Part shown: one piece after another, positions 7,807 through 14,616 of the stretch
Position numbering within the stretch: the first letter of the stretch is position 1
Layout of the letters: the number at the start of each line of letters is the position of its first letter
From: Elusimicrobiota bacterium
GTDB taxonomy: Bacteria > Elusimicrobiota > Elusimicrobia > UBA1565 > UBA9628
DNA: 49,400 bases
Assembly (NCBI GenBank): GCA_030696455.1
Contig: JAUYSH010000147.1
Location: 1-49,400 of the forward strand
Direction of reading: 5' to 3'
The notes under the pieces: model-generated
What the model saw: only the letters and a program-made list of their open reading frames with translations
Told to the model about the DNA's origin: nothing
Databases searched by the model: none
Translations under genes and position numbers: made by a program

Positions 7807-9668
7807 GGCTTCACCGGGAGGCGCAGGACGAAGGTCGTGCCCGCCCCGGCCTCGCTCTCGACGGCGATCGAGCCGTTGTGGTTGTCGACGATGCCCCAGA
7901 TCACCGAGAGGCCCAGGCCCGTGCCCGTCTGGCCCTTCGTCGAGTAGAACGGCTCGAAGATCTTGGGCAGATGCTCCTTGGCGATGCCGCAGCCGTCGTC
8001 GTGGACGCGCACCTCGACGAACTCCTTGGCGCCGGTCGCGTCCACGTCCTCCCAGCGCTGCCAGGGGCAGCCCTTGCGCGAGCAGCCCTCCACCAGGCCG
8101 CGCGGAGGGGACTCGAAGGCGTAGACCGGGGCGCCGCACCGGGGGCATTCCCGGTTCGGCTGGATCAGCGAGGACGAGCACTCCGGGCAGGCCAGGGCGA
8201 GCTCTTTCTTGTCGTCGACGGGGATGCCGTAGTGGTGACCGCCCATGCCGTACATCGAGTTGAGGTAGATGAAGCCCTCGTTGCCGTCGTGGCGCGCCTT
8301 GAGGCGCACCGAGGGCTTGCCGTCGATGCGGACCTCGCCTTCGACGAGGCTGTGGCGCTTGGGGCACTGCGCCTTCTTGATCTGGGTGATGCCGACGGGG
8401 GAGAGGCTCAGCGCCGCGGAGGAAACCGTGATGGTCCCGCCCTTGGGGCCGATCGCGTCGGAGGCATTGACGAAGAGGTTGATGAACACCTGCTGGATCT
8501 GGTTGGCGTCCACGGCGGCCTTGGGGATGCTCCGGTCCGGGACCAGGACCAGCTTGACGTGGTTGAGGGCGAGCTGGCTTTCGACGACGGTCGCGGCCCG
8601 CGCGACGATCTCGTTGACGTCGGCCTCGGTCTTCTTGGGGACCGACTGGCGGGCGAAGTCGAGCAGGCTCTTGACGATCTCCCGGCTGCGCAAGGTCTCC
8701 CGCACGATGACCTTGAGGTCCTCCTGGAGCTCGGGCTGAGCCTTCGTCCTTTTGAGGAGAAAGCTGCTGTAGGTCAGCACCCCGGTCAGGGGGTTGTTGA
8801 TCTCGTGGGCGACGCCGGCCGCCAGGCGCCCCAGCGAGGCGAGCTTGTCGGATTGGAACAGCTGCAGGCGGGCCTCGGAGAGCTTGGCCGTCATGTTGTT
8901 GAACGAGCGGGCCAGCATCCCGAGCTCGTCGTCGCTCTTCTCCTCGATCGTGTAGCGCAGGTCGCCCCCGGCCACGCGCTGCGTGGCCGCGAGCAGGTCC
9001 GCGACGGGGACGTCGACCCAGCGCTTCACGAGGAAGGCGACGATGACGCTCAGGGCCAGGATCGCGCTCAGGGCGAAGATCACGACCTCGAGCTGGGCGC
9101 GCCGGATCTCACGGTCGATGGCCGTCAGCGGGAGCGTGACGTCGAGCACGCCGAGCACGACCTGCGAGCGCGGATGCGCGTGGCAGGCGGCCGTCCAGCA
9201 CGACGGCGCGTTGTAGATCGGGTTGATGATGCCGAGCGTGCGCGGGCCGCCGGGCTGGAGGCGGAAGACGCGCGTGCGCTCCTTGATCTCCAGGCGCTCG
9301 AGCGGCCGGCCCGCGGAGTGGCACAGGAAGCAGCTTTCCGCCTGCTTGTCGACGTTCTTGCCGATCTCGGCGGCGTCGGAGGAGTAGATGACCGCGCCGG
9401 ACTTGTTCATGACCCGGATGCGCTCGATGCTGGACTGGTTGCCCACGCGCGTGATGCTCTGATGGATGCGCTCGCGCTGGTTGCCCAGCATGTCGTACTC
9501 GGTGCCGGACTTGACCGCCTCGCTGAGCTGGTTGGCGTGGCGCTCGACCTCGGCCAGAAGGCTGCGCTCATGGGAGCGTATGCTGACGTAGGCGAAGACG
9601 CTGATGGTCACCAAGGCCGTGGCGGCCACCGCCCCCGTCAGCTTGAAGCCGATTCGCCTGCTCAGCAC
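7803..9668 (-). CDS. Haem-motif sensor histidine kinase with zinc-ribbon insert in the ATPase domain
   Basis: In this 621-residue kinase, TM1 (about 9-30) and TM2 (about 195-215) flank a periplasmic sensor. The sensor holds a CFLCH motif (C113-H117), a standard c-type haem site, and a CWTAACH motif (C157-H163), a CX4CH variant. A HAMP region (about 216-270) is followed by HisKA with H288 in GVAHEINNPL. The ATPase domain has an N box at N397/N401, a DDGCGI box at 557-562, IFEPFYST at 570-577 and GTGLGLS at 582-588. Between the N box and DDGCGI lie about 125 extra residues with a CPEC...CPRC zinc ribbon and a CSRKGC motif. The GTG start shares one base with the cytochrome stop and has AAGAGG upstream. 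It probably senses redox state or a ligand through haem and phosphorylates the two regulators downstream. Confidence 0.88.
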   Translation of the reverse strand: MLSRRIGFKLTGAVAATALVTISVFAYVSIRSHERSLLAEVERHANQLSEAVKSGTEYDMLGNQRERIHQSITRVGNQSSIERIRVMNKSGAVIYSSDAAEIGKNVDKQAESCFLCHSAGRPLERLEIKERTRVFRLQPGGPRTLGIINPIYNAPSCWTAACHAHPRSQVVLGVLDVTLPLTAIDREIRRAQLEVVIFALSAILALSVIVAFLVKRWVDVPVADLLAATQRVAGGDLRYTIEEKSDDELGMLARSFNNMTAKLSEARLQLFQSDKLASLGRLAAGVAHEINNPLTGVLTYSSFLLKRTKAQPELQEDLKVIVRETLRSREIVKSLLDFARQSVPKKTEADVNEIVARAATVVESQLALNHVKLVLVPDRSIPKAAVDANQIQQVFINLFVNASDAIGPKGGTITVSSAALSLSPVGITQIKKAQCPKRHSLVEGEVRIDGKPSVRLKARHDGNEGFIYLNSMYGMGGHHYGIPVDDKKELALACPECSSSLIQPNRECPRCGAPVYAFESPPRGLVEGCSRKGCPWQRWEDVDATGAKEFVEVRVHDDGCGIAKEHLPKIFEPFYSTKGQTGTGLGLSVIWGIVDNHNGSIAVESEAGAGTTFVLRLPVKP

Positions 9669-10426
9669 TAGAGCCTCTTTATCTTTCCGGGTTTATCCTT
9701 CGGGTACGACTTCTCATGACAGGCCGCGCACGCCGGCGGCGCCGAGAAGGCGGGGTCCGCGTGGCAATCCGCGCAGCCCAGCGCGGCGTGGGTCTCGTCC
9801 AGGACGAGCCCGGTCTTCTTATGGTCGAACTTCGCCTGCCAGCCCTTGTGGCAGGACTCGCAGTCCTTGGAGACCTTCTTGAACCGGCCCTGAGCCTCGT
9901 GGCAGCGGCCGCACTCGAGCCGGCCGTGGAAACGGTTGCTCATCCAGGCCGCGCTGCCCTTGTGGGGGGAAGGGGCCTTCGCTCCGTGGCAGCCGGCGCA
10001 GTCCGTCGAGCCCGACCACTCGCGATGGCAGTCGACGCAGAGGCGGTGCATCGCGCCCTTGACGTCGGGCTTGCCCAGGTCGGCGCGCGCGCGCTCCGGG
10101 GAGTGGCACGCGGCGCACTTCTGTATGCGTCCGCCCTGATCGTAGTGGTGGCACCCGTAGCAGCCGTCCTTCTTCTCCGCCATCTCGGCGTGGGCTTTGT
10201 GGGCGAACTTGACGGGGCCGTAAGCGCCGCCGCCCGATCCCAAGGTGATGACGGCCGGGGCCTGCGCCGAGGAATGCCTGCCCTTGGAGGCCTCGCGGGG
10301 ACAGCGCACCAAAGACGGCTTCTCCTTCGTCGGGGAATCGCTGGTGTGGCAGGCCCGGCAGTCCACCTGTCCCCAGGCCGAGCCCGAGGCGGCCAGCACG
10401 GCCAGCAGCGCGCAGAGCTTCGTCAT
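9668..10426 (-). CDS. Periplasmic multihaem cytochrome c (nine CXXCH)
   Basis: This 252-residue protein has a signal peptide (cleavage near SAWG/Q) and nine CXXCH motifs: CRACH, CYGCH, CAACH, CVDCH, CAGCH, CGRCH, CESCH, CADCH and CAACH. Many additional histidines could serve as distal ligands, as in class III or c7-like electron carriers. It lies between a NrfD-like quinone subunit and a haem-bearing kinase. It is therefore the likely electron acceptor or donor for the membrane complex, and perhaps the partner read by the sensor. The ATG is preceded by GAGGGG at 8 nt. No catalytic motif of a nitrite or sulfite reductase is evident, so I call it an electron carrier. Confidence 0.93.
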   Translation of the reverse strand: MTKLCALLAVLAASGSAWGQVDCRACHTSDSPTKEKPSLVRCPREASKGRHSSAQAPAVITLGSGGGAYGPVKFAHKAHAEMAEKKDGCYGCHHYDQGGRIQKCAACHSPERARADLGKPDVKGAMHRLCVDCHREWSGSTDCAGCHGAKAPSPHKGSAAWMSNRFHGRLECGRCHEAQGRFKKVSKDCESCHKGWQAKFDHKKTGLVLDETHAALGCADCHADPAFSAPPACAACHEKSYPKDKPGKIKRL

Positions 10427-10430
10427 ATGG

Positions 10431-11666
10431 CTAGCCCCTCACCATGTAGCGCGACCGGGGCGACAGGCTCCGGTCGGGCAGGCTGATCACGGGGAAGATC
10501 AGGACCGCCGCCCGGTAGAGCAGGACGAGCATGCAGATGAAGCCCGCCGTCACGGAGACCTCGCCGAGCGACGGGACATAGGAGCCCAGCGAATAGGAGG
10601 GCGTGTAGGCCACCACGAAGTTGTTGACCCGGTTCATCAGCACGCCCAGGACGGTCAGGGAGGCCGCGACGAAGAGCAGCGGCGGCGACTTCAGCACGTC
10701 CCGGGAGAGGAACATGCGCAGCGGCACCACGACGCCGAGGAGCACCTCGAGCGTGAACATGACGCTCGCCGTGTTCACGACGGTGAGGTGGACGAAGGTC
10801 TCGCGGATGAACATGTCCCCGATCTTGAAGGCGAGATAGACCCCGAGCAGCGGCGCGGTCATCGCACCGAGCTTCGAGAGCAGCTGCATCTCGGGCTTGA
10901 GGCCGAAGGAGCGCGCGGCCACCAAGGACTCGACGATGACCATCGGGAAGCCCACGGCGATCGCCGACAGCAGGAACAGCAGGGGGAGGATCGGCGTCTG
11001 CCACAGCGGGTGCATCTTCGGCCCCGCGATGACCATCAAGGTCCCGAGCGACGACTGGTGCAAAGTCGAGAGCACGATGCCCGCGATGATGAAGACGAAC
11101 ATCGTCTTCGACAAACCGCGCTCGAGGGCGCGCAGCACCCTCTCGACGAGCGCGTTGAACCGGGACAGAAGGCCCGGCAGGTTCACGCGCCCGATGAACC
11201 GCTCCGTCACGATGGGCAGGAACTCGATGTAGAGGACGTTGACGTAGATGGTCACGCAGATGCCGACCTCGAACAGCGCCGAGGTCCCGTTCCAGAACAC
11301 GAGGGGGTGCCAGATGTAATACCAGCGGCCGATGTCGATCATCACGCCGAGTGCTACGAAGGTGTAGCCCAGCATCGCCGTGAGCAAAGCGGGGCGCACG
11401 ACGGCGTGATACTCCTCGCGGTTCATCACGTGACCGAGGGCGGCGGTGGTGAAGCCTCCGGCGGCGAGCGCCACGCCGCCGGCGACGTCGATGCCGATCC
11501 AGATGCCCCAGGGATACTGGTTGGTCAGGTTCGTGACGGCGCCGATGCCGAAGAAGAGCCGCCCGGCCAGGAAGGCGAGCCCGTTGAGGGCGAGGAGGAT
11601 CAGCACGATCACGCCCGGCGTGAGGAACTTCACGGGAACCGGCGCGGGCTTCATGCAGTGATCCAT
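10431..11666 (-). CDS. NrfD/HybB-family quinone-interacting membrane subunit
   Basis: This integral membrane protein of about 411 residues has eight to ten hydrophobic segments and the family pattern NQYPWGIWIGIDVAGGVALA, followed by an RWYYIWHPL segment. HybB/NrfD proteins exchange electrons between the quinone pool and a partner 4Fe-4S protein. Its neighbours on either side are exactly such a ferredoxin and a multihaem cytochrome. The reading frame extends to 11699, but AAGGA sits 6 nt before the ATG at 11666 and directly against the ATG at 11672, so 11666 (MDHCMKP) is preferred. The stop lies 4 nt before the cytochrome start. The direction of electron flow cannot be told from sequence. Confidence 0.92.
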   Translation of the reverse strand: MDHCMKPAPVPVKFLTPGVIVLILLALNGLAFLAGRLFFGIGAVTNLTNQYPWGIWIGIDVAGGVALAAGGFTTAALGHVMNREEYHAVVRPALLTAMLGYTFVALGVMIDIGRWYYIWHPLVFWNGTSALFEVGICVTIYVNVLYIEFLPIVTERFIGRVNLPGLLSRFNALVERVLRALERGLSKTMFVFIIAGIVLSTLHQSSLGTLMVIAGPKMHPLWQTPILPLLFLLSAIAVGFPMVIVESLVAARSFGLKPEMQLLSKLGAMTAPLLGVYLAFKIGDMFIRETFVHLTVVNTASVMFTLEVLLGVVVPLRMFLSRDVLKSPPLLFVAASLTVLGVLMNRVNNFVVAYTPSYSLGSYVPSLGEVSVTAGFICMLVLLYRAAVLIFPVISLPDRSLSPRSRYMVRG

Positions 11667-11668
11667 GG

Positions 11669-12556
11669 TCATTCCTTGCCGTCGTCCTTCGAGTTCCACA
11701 TCAGCATGCCCAGGAGGCCGTACAGCGCCACCGGCGGCACGAAGTAGGCGAAGATGCCGTGCTGAATGCTCTCGGAGATGCCGGGCGCGGGGCTCCTGCC
11801 GAGCTCGGGGAACTGAAGGTCCTTGAAATCGCGGCCGGCCAGGTACATCCAGGAGGTGCCTCCGACCTCGAACTCGCCGTAGACGCGGCGGACGTACCGC
11901 TCGGGCGAGCGGTCGACGCGCGCCTTGGCCACGCGCAGCAGCTCCGCGCGCGGGCCGTAGGTCAGCGCCTCGGCCGGGCAGGATTCCACGCAGGCGGGCA
12001 GCCCGCCTTCCACGCGCCGCTCATGACAGAAATCGCACTTCATGACCTTCGGCTGCAGGGCCTTGCGGTACTCGAAGGCGGGAACCTGGAAGGGGCAGGC
12101 GATCATGCAGTAGCGGCAGCCGATGCATTTGTCGTTGTCCCAGACGACCGAGCCGTCGTCCATTTTCGAGAAGGCCCCGACGATGCACACCGAGACGCAG
12201 GCCGGATGGTCGCAGTGCATGCACTGGACCTTGACCGTATAGGGGGCGTTCGCGTTCTTGGGATTGTCGTAGCGGTTGACGACGGTCAGCGCGTTCTCGT
12301 CCGGCCGCCGCATCGCGTCGAAGACGGACCCGTCCTCGTAGCTCTCGAGGGGCCCGGCGGGGAGGTCGTGCGCCGTCTTGCACGCGGATTCGCAATGGCG
12401 GCAGCCGATGCAGGCGGTGGTGTCGACCAGCACGCCCATCCGGTCGGGAGAAAGCTCGTTCTTCGGGCCCGCTTCGGCGTCCGTGGACAAACCTGCCAAA
12501 CCCGTACCAAGAGCAAGCGTGTGCTTGATGAAAGTCCGTCGATCGAGTTCTGCCAT
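11669..12556 (-). CDS. Tat-exported HybA-like 4Fe-4S ferredoxin
   Basis: The N-terminus DRRTFIKHT followed by a hydrophobic stretch is a twin-arginine signal. Four cysteine clusters follow: CIGCRHCESAC, CMHCDHPACVSVC, CIGCRYCMIACP and CDFCH...CVESCP, enough for four [4Fe-4S] centres. A C-terminal hydrophobic helix (FAYFVPPVALYGLLGML) anchors it to the membrane, as in HybA. It should pass electrons between the NrfD-like subunit and the cytochrome on the periplasmic face. I placed the start at 12556 because it begins just before the Tat motif. TATACC at 12562-12567 could be a -10 box only 5 nt upstream. This is the first gene of the operon. Confidence 0.92.
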   Translation of the reverse strand: MAELDRRTFIKHTLALGTGLAGLSTDAEAGPKNELSPDRMGVLVDTTACIGCRHCESACKTAHDLPAGPLESYEDGSVFDAMRRPDENALTVVNRYDNPKNANAPYTVKVQCMHCDHPACVSVCIVGAFSKMDDGSVVWDNDKCIGCRYCMIACPFQVPAFEYRKALQPKVMKCDFCHERRVEGGLPACVESCPAEALTYGPRAELLRVAKARVDRSPERYVRRVYGEFEVGGTSWMYLAGRDFKDLQFPELGRSPAPGISESIQHGIFAYFVPPVALYGLLGMLMWNSKDDGKE

Positions 12557-12620
12557 AGAGGGGTATACGAGGGAACATCGATGCACGGAGCAACGCTAAG
12601 GCCAGACGTCAACCTGAACC

Positions 12621-12661
12621 CTAAAAAATGATCGCTCCCGGGCCGAAGCCCGGGAGCGATC
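12621..12661 (-). terminator. Intrinsic terminator after the semialdehyde dehydrogenase gene
   Basis: A 14-bp perfect stem (12630-12643 with 12648-12661, arm GATCGCTCCCGGGC) closes on a CGAA tetraloop. On the minus strand it is followed by CATTTTTTAG, a six-T run. It lies about 25 nt past the dehydrogenase stop and separates that gene from the redox operon. Confidence 0.9.
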
Positions 12662-12685
12662 TTTAAGGTCGAGCCCCGAGCGGCG

Positions 12686-14185
12686 TCAGCCGTGGGTGGG
12701 CATCGTGAACTGCGCGCCCTTGCGGATGCCCGCGGGCCAGCGCGAGGTCACCGTCTTCGTCCGCGTGTAGAAGCGCACGCCGTCCATGCCGTGCTGGTTG
12801 GCGTCGCCGAAGGCGGAGTTCTTCCAGCCGCCGAAGGAGTAGAACGCGAGCGGCACCGGGATCGGCACGTTGACGCCGACCATGCCGGCCTGCACGCGCG
12901 AGGAGAACTCGCGCGCCGCGTCGCCGTCGCGGGTGAAGATGGAGACTCCGTTTCCGAACTCGTGCTCGTTGGGAAGCCGCAGGGCCTCCTCGAAATCCTT
13001 CGCCCGCACGACGCACAGCACCGGTCCGAAGATCTCTTCTTTATAGATCCGCATCGTCGCCGTGACTCCGTCGAACAGACACCCGCCCAGGAAGAATCCC
13101 TTCTCATGTCCGGGAACCTTCACGCCGCGCCCATCCACGACGAGCTTGGCGCCTTCCTTCACGCCGGCCTCGATGTACTCGATCACCTTGGCGCGATGCG
13201 CGCCCGTGACGAGCGGCCCCATGTCGGAGTCCTTGTCGCCGGGCAGGCCGACCTTCAAGCCTTTCAGCCGCTCCTTCAGCAGCGCGATCAGCTTGTCGGC
13301 CGTTTCGTCGCCCACCGCCACCGCGACCGAGATGGCCATGCAGCGCTCGCCCGCCGAGCCGTACGCCGCGCCCATCAAGGCGTCGGCGGCCTGGTCGAGG
13401 TCGGCGTCGGGCATGACGATCATGTGGTTCTTGGCCCCGCCCATCGACTGCACGCGCTTGCCGTGCGCGGAAGCCGTCGAATAGACGTAGCGCGCGATCG
13501 GCGTCGAGCCCACGAAGCTCACGGCCTGCACGCGGGGATCGGTGAGCAAGACGTCCACCGCCTCCTTGTCGCCCAGGACGACGTTGAGCACGCCGGGGGG
13601 CCCGCCGGCCTCGAGGAACAGCTCCGCCATGCGCAACGGGCAGGAGGGGTCCTTCTCGGACGGCTTCAAGATGAAGGTGTTGCCGCAGGCGAGCGCGACC
13701 GCCGACATCCACAGCGGGACCATGGCCGGGAAGTTGAAGGGCGTGATGCCGGCCACGACGCCGAGCGGCTGGCGCATCGAGTACATGTCCACACCCGCGG
13801 AGACGCCCGTCGAGAATTCGCCCTTGAGCAGGTGCGGTATGCCGCAGGCGAACTCGACGACCTCGTTGCCGCGGATCAGGGAGCCCTTCGCGTCGGCGTG
13901 GACCTTGCCGTGCTCGGAGGAGATCAGCGAGGCGATCTCGTCGGCGTGCTTTTCGAGCAGCGCCTTGAACTTGAACATCACGCGCGCGCGCGCGAGGGGG
14001 GAGGCCGCGGCCCAGGCCGGGAAGGCCGCGGCGGCGTCGGCGATGGCGGCCTCGACCTCGGGCCTCGACGCGAGCGGCGCGCGAGAGGCGACGAGGCCGG
14101 TGGACGGATTATACACGTCGCCGAAGCGCCCGTTCGTGCCGGAAACTTTCTTGCCGCCGATGAAGTGCCGAAGCTCTTGAGGCAT
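12686..14185 (-). CDS. mmsA: CoA-acylating methylmalonate-semialdehyde dehydrogenase
   Basis: This 499-residue aldehyde dehydrogenase converts (methyl)malonate semialdehyde, CoA and NAD to acyl-CoA, CO2 and NADH, in valine, inositol or beta-alanine breakdown. The start [21 protein letters not shown], the nucleotide-binding segment [31 protein letters not shown] and the catalytic cysteine in [11 protein letters not shown] are typical of the MmsA/IolA branch. GGAGG lies 4 nt before the ATG. No other valine or inositol genes are nearby, so the physiological substrate is open. A promoter-associated inverted repeat precedes it and a strong terminator follows, so it is probably transcribed alone. 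Confidence 0.92.
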   Translation of the reverse strand: MPQELRHFIGGKKVSGTNGRFGDVYNPSTGLVASRAPLASRPEVEAAIADAAAAFPAWAAASPLARARVMFKFKALLEKHADEIASLISSEHGKVHADAKGSLIRGNEVVEFACGIPHLLKGEFSTGVSAGVDMYSMRQPLGVVAGITPFNFPAMVPLWMSAVALACGNTFILKPSEKDPSCPLRMAELFLEAGGPPGVLNVVLGDKEAVDVLLTDPRVQAVSFVGSTPIARYVYSTASAHGKRVQSMGGAKNHMIVMPDADLDQAADALMGAAYGSAGERCMAISVAVAVGDETADKLIALLKERLKGLKVGLPGDKDSDMGPLVTGAHRAKVIEYIEAGVKEGAKLVVDGRGVKVPGHEKGFFLGGCLFDGVTATMRIYKEEIFGPVLCVVRAKDFEEALRLPNEHEFGNGVSIFTRDGDAAREFSSRVQAGMVGVNVPIPVPLAFYSFGGWKNSAFGDANQHGMDGVRFYTRTKTVTSRWPAGIRKGAQFTMPTHG

Positions 14186-14192
14186 AAGTCCT

Positions 14193-14226
14193 CCAGGCGG
14201 CGATGGGCGCCGCCTGGATTATTGTA
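14193..14226 (-). promoter_or_regulatory. Promoter with 10-bp inverted repeat upstream of mmsA
   Basis: On the minus strand a -10 box TACAAT (14226-14221) is followed by CCAGGCGGCG, a 5-nt spacer CCCAT, and CGCCGCCTGG. The repeat ends next to the GGAGG ribosome-binding site. The expected start of transcription falls inside the first arm. It could be a 5'-terminal mRNA hairpin or an operator over the start site. Confidence 0.6.
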
Positions 14227-14233
14227 CCTCAAC

Positions 14234-14356
14234 TCAGACGCAGCCGCGGGTCAGGAACACGAACGAGAGTATGGGGAGCGGAATGGCCACCAGCAGCAGC
14301 ACGCCCCAGCTGAACGCTCCGCGCTTGGAACGAATCACCGCCGTCAGGTTTTTCAT
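14234..14356 (-). CDS. Small membrane protein (40 residues)
   Basis: This short gene reads MKNLTAVIRSKRGAFSWG, then one strongly hydrophobic helix (VLLLVAIPLPILSFVFL), then TRGCV and TGA. A perfect Shine-Dalgarno AAGGAGGT sits 7 nt before the ATG, and a -10 box TACAAT lies at 14421-14416. The basic N-terminal half followed by a helix suggests an inner-membrane peptide with its N-terminus in the cytoplasm. I do not recognise a family. It ends 8 nt before the mmsA -10 box, so it may also affect mmsA expression. Confidence 0.6.
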   Translation of the reverse strand: MKNLTAVIRSKRGAFSWGVLLLVAIPLPILSFVFLTRGCV

Positions 14357-14357
14357 C

Positions 14358-14421
14358 ACCCTTACCTCCTTCCGTCTTAAGGGTAACAGGCGGGACCGAC
14401 GGCTCCCATGGATTTATTGTA
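14358..14421 (-). promoter_or_regulatory. Promoter and leader hairpin of the small membrane protein
   Basis: TACAAT (14421-14416) is a candidate -10 box. Further down, ACCCTTA (minus strand, 14384-14378) pairs with TAAGGGT (14364-14358), leaving a 13-nt loop that carries the AAGGAGG ribosome-binding site. Presenting the ribosome-binding site in a loop just before the ATG could tune translation. Confidence 0.45.
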
Positions 14422-14574
14422 GCCGACGCGCGTCGGCTGGGCCGTTAAGCTATCCCGCGATGAAGGAGCCAGGGAACCAGCGGGTCGATCACGCCCCCGG
14501 TCGCCGTGTATGCCCGGCAGATAGATCACCGTCGGGCCGTCGCCTTCAGGGACGCGTATCGAGACTTCGCTCAC
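14377..14574 (-). pseudogene. Remnant of an alpha/beta-hydrolase-like gene
   Basis: The frame begins GTG with MSEVSIRVPEGDG, then PTVIYLPGIHGD, a typical early strand and turn of alpha/beta-hydrolase proteins. After GIHGD the sequence loses all family character. Shifting one base at that point gives GGVIDPLVPWLLHRG before a stop, so a frameshift plus deletion is likely. A -10 box TACATT (14586-14581) lies exactly 6 nt before the GTG, the same spacing as at intact genes here, so the promoter seems to have survived. It could alternatively be a real 65-residue protein. Confidence 0.4.
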
Positions 14575-14591
14575 GCGCGTAATGTAGCCGA

Positions 14592-14608
14592 CTATCCTTG
14601 AGGGATAG
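14592..14608. other. Short inverted repeat after the M3 peptidase gene
   Basis: CTATCC-TTGAG-GGATAG, a 6-bp stem, lies 8 nt past the peptidase stop. It is nearly the same as the element at 4580-4595. No T tract follows on the minus strand. Confidence 0.35.
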
Positions 14609-14616
14609 ACTCCGGT

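Noticed and set aside
7063-8367. 434-residue frame covering the second response regulator and part of the kinase
   Set aside because: The first 187 residues are an arginine/proline-rich shadow of the kinase gene. The real regulator starts at the ATG at 7806, which overlaps the kinase stop.
7878-9671. 597-residue plus-strand frame opposite the histidine kinase
   Set aside because: It has Val/Gly/Asp/His-rich composition with no domain, and is a typical antisense shadow in GC-rich DNA of a gene with clear motifs.
9668-12556. Hydrogenase-2, nitrite reductase or sulfite reductase operon
   Set aside because: HybA- and HybB-like subunits are present, but no NiFe subunits, no nitrite or sulfite reductase catalytic motifs and no maturation genes occur in the window.
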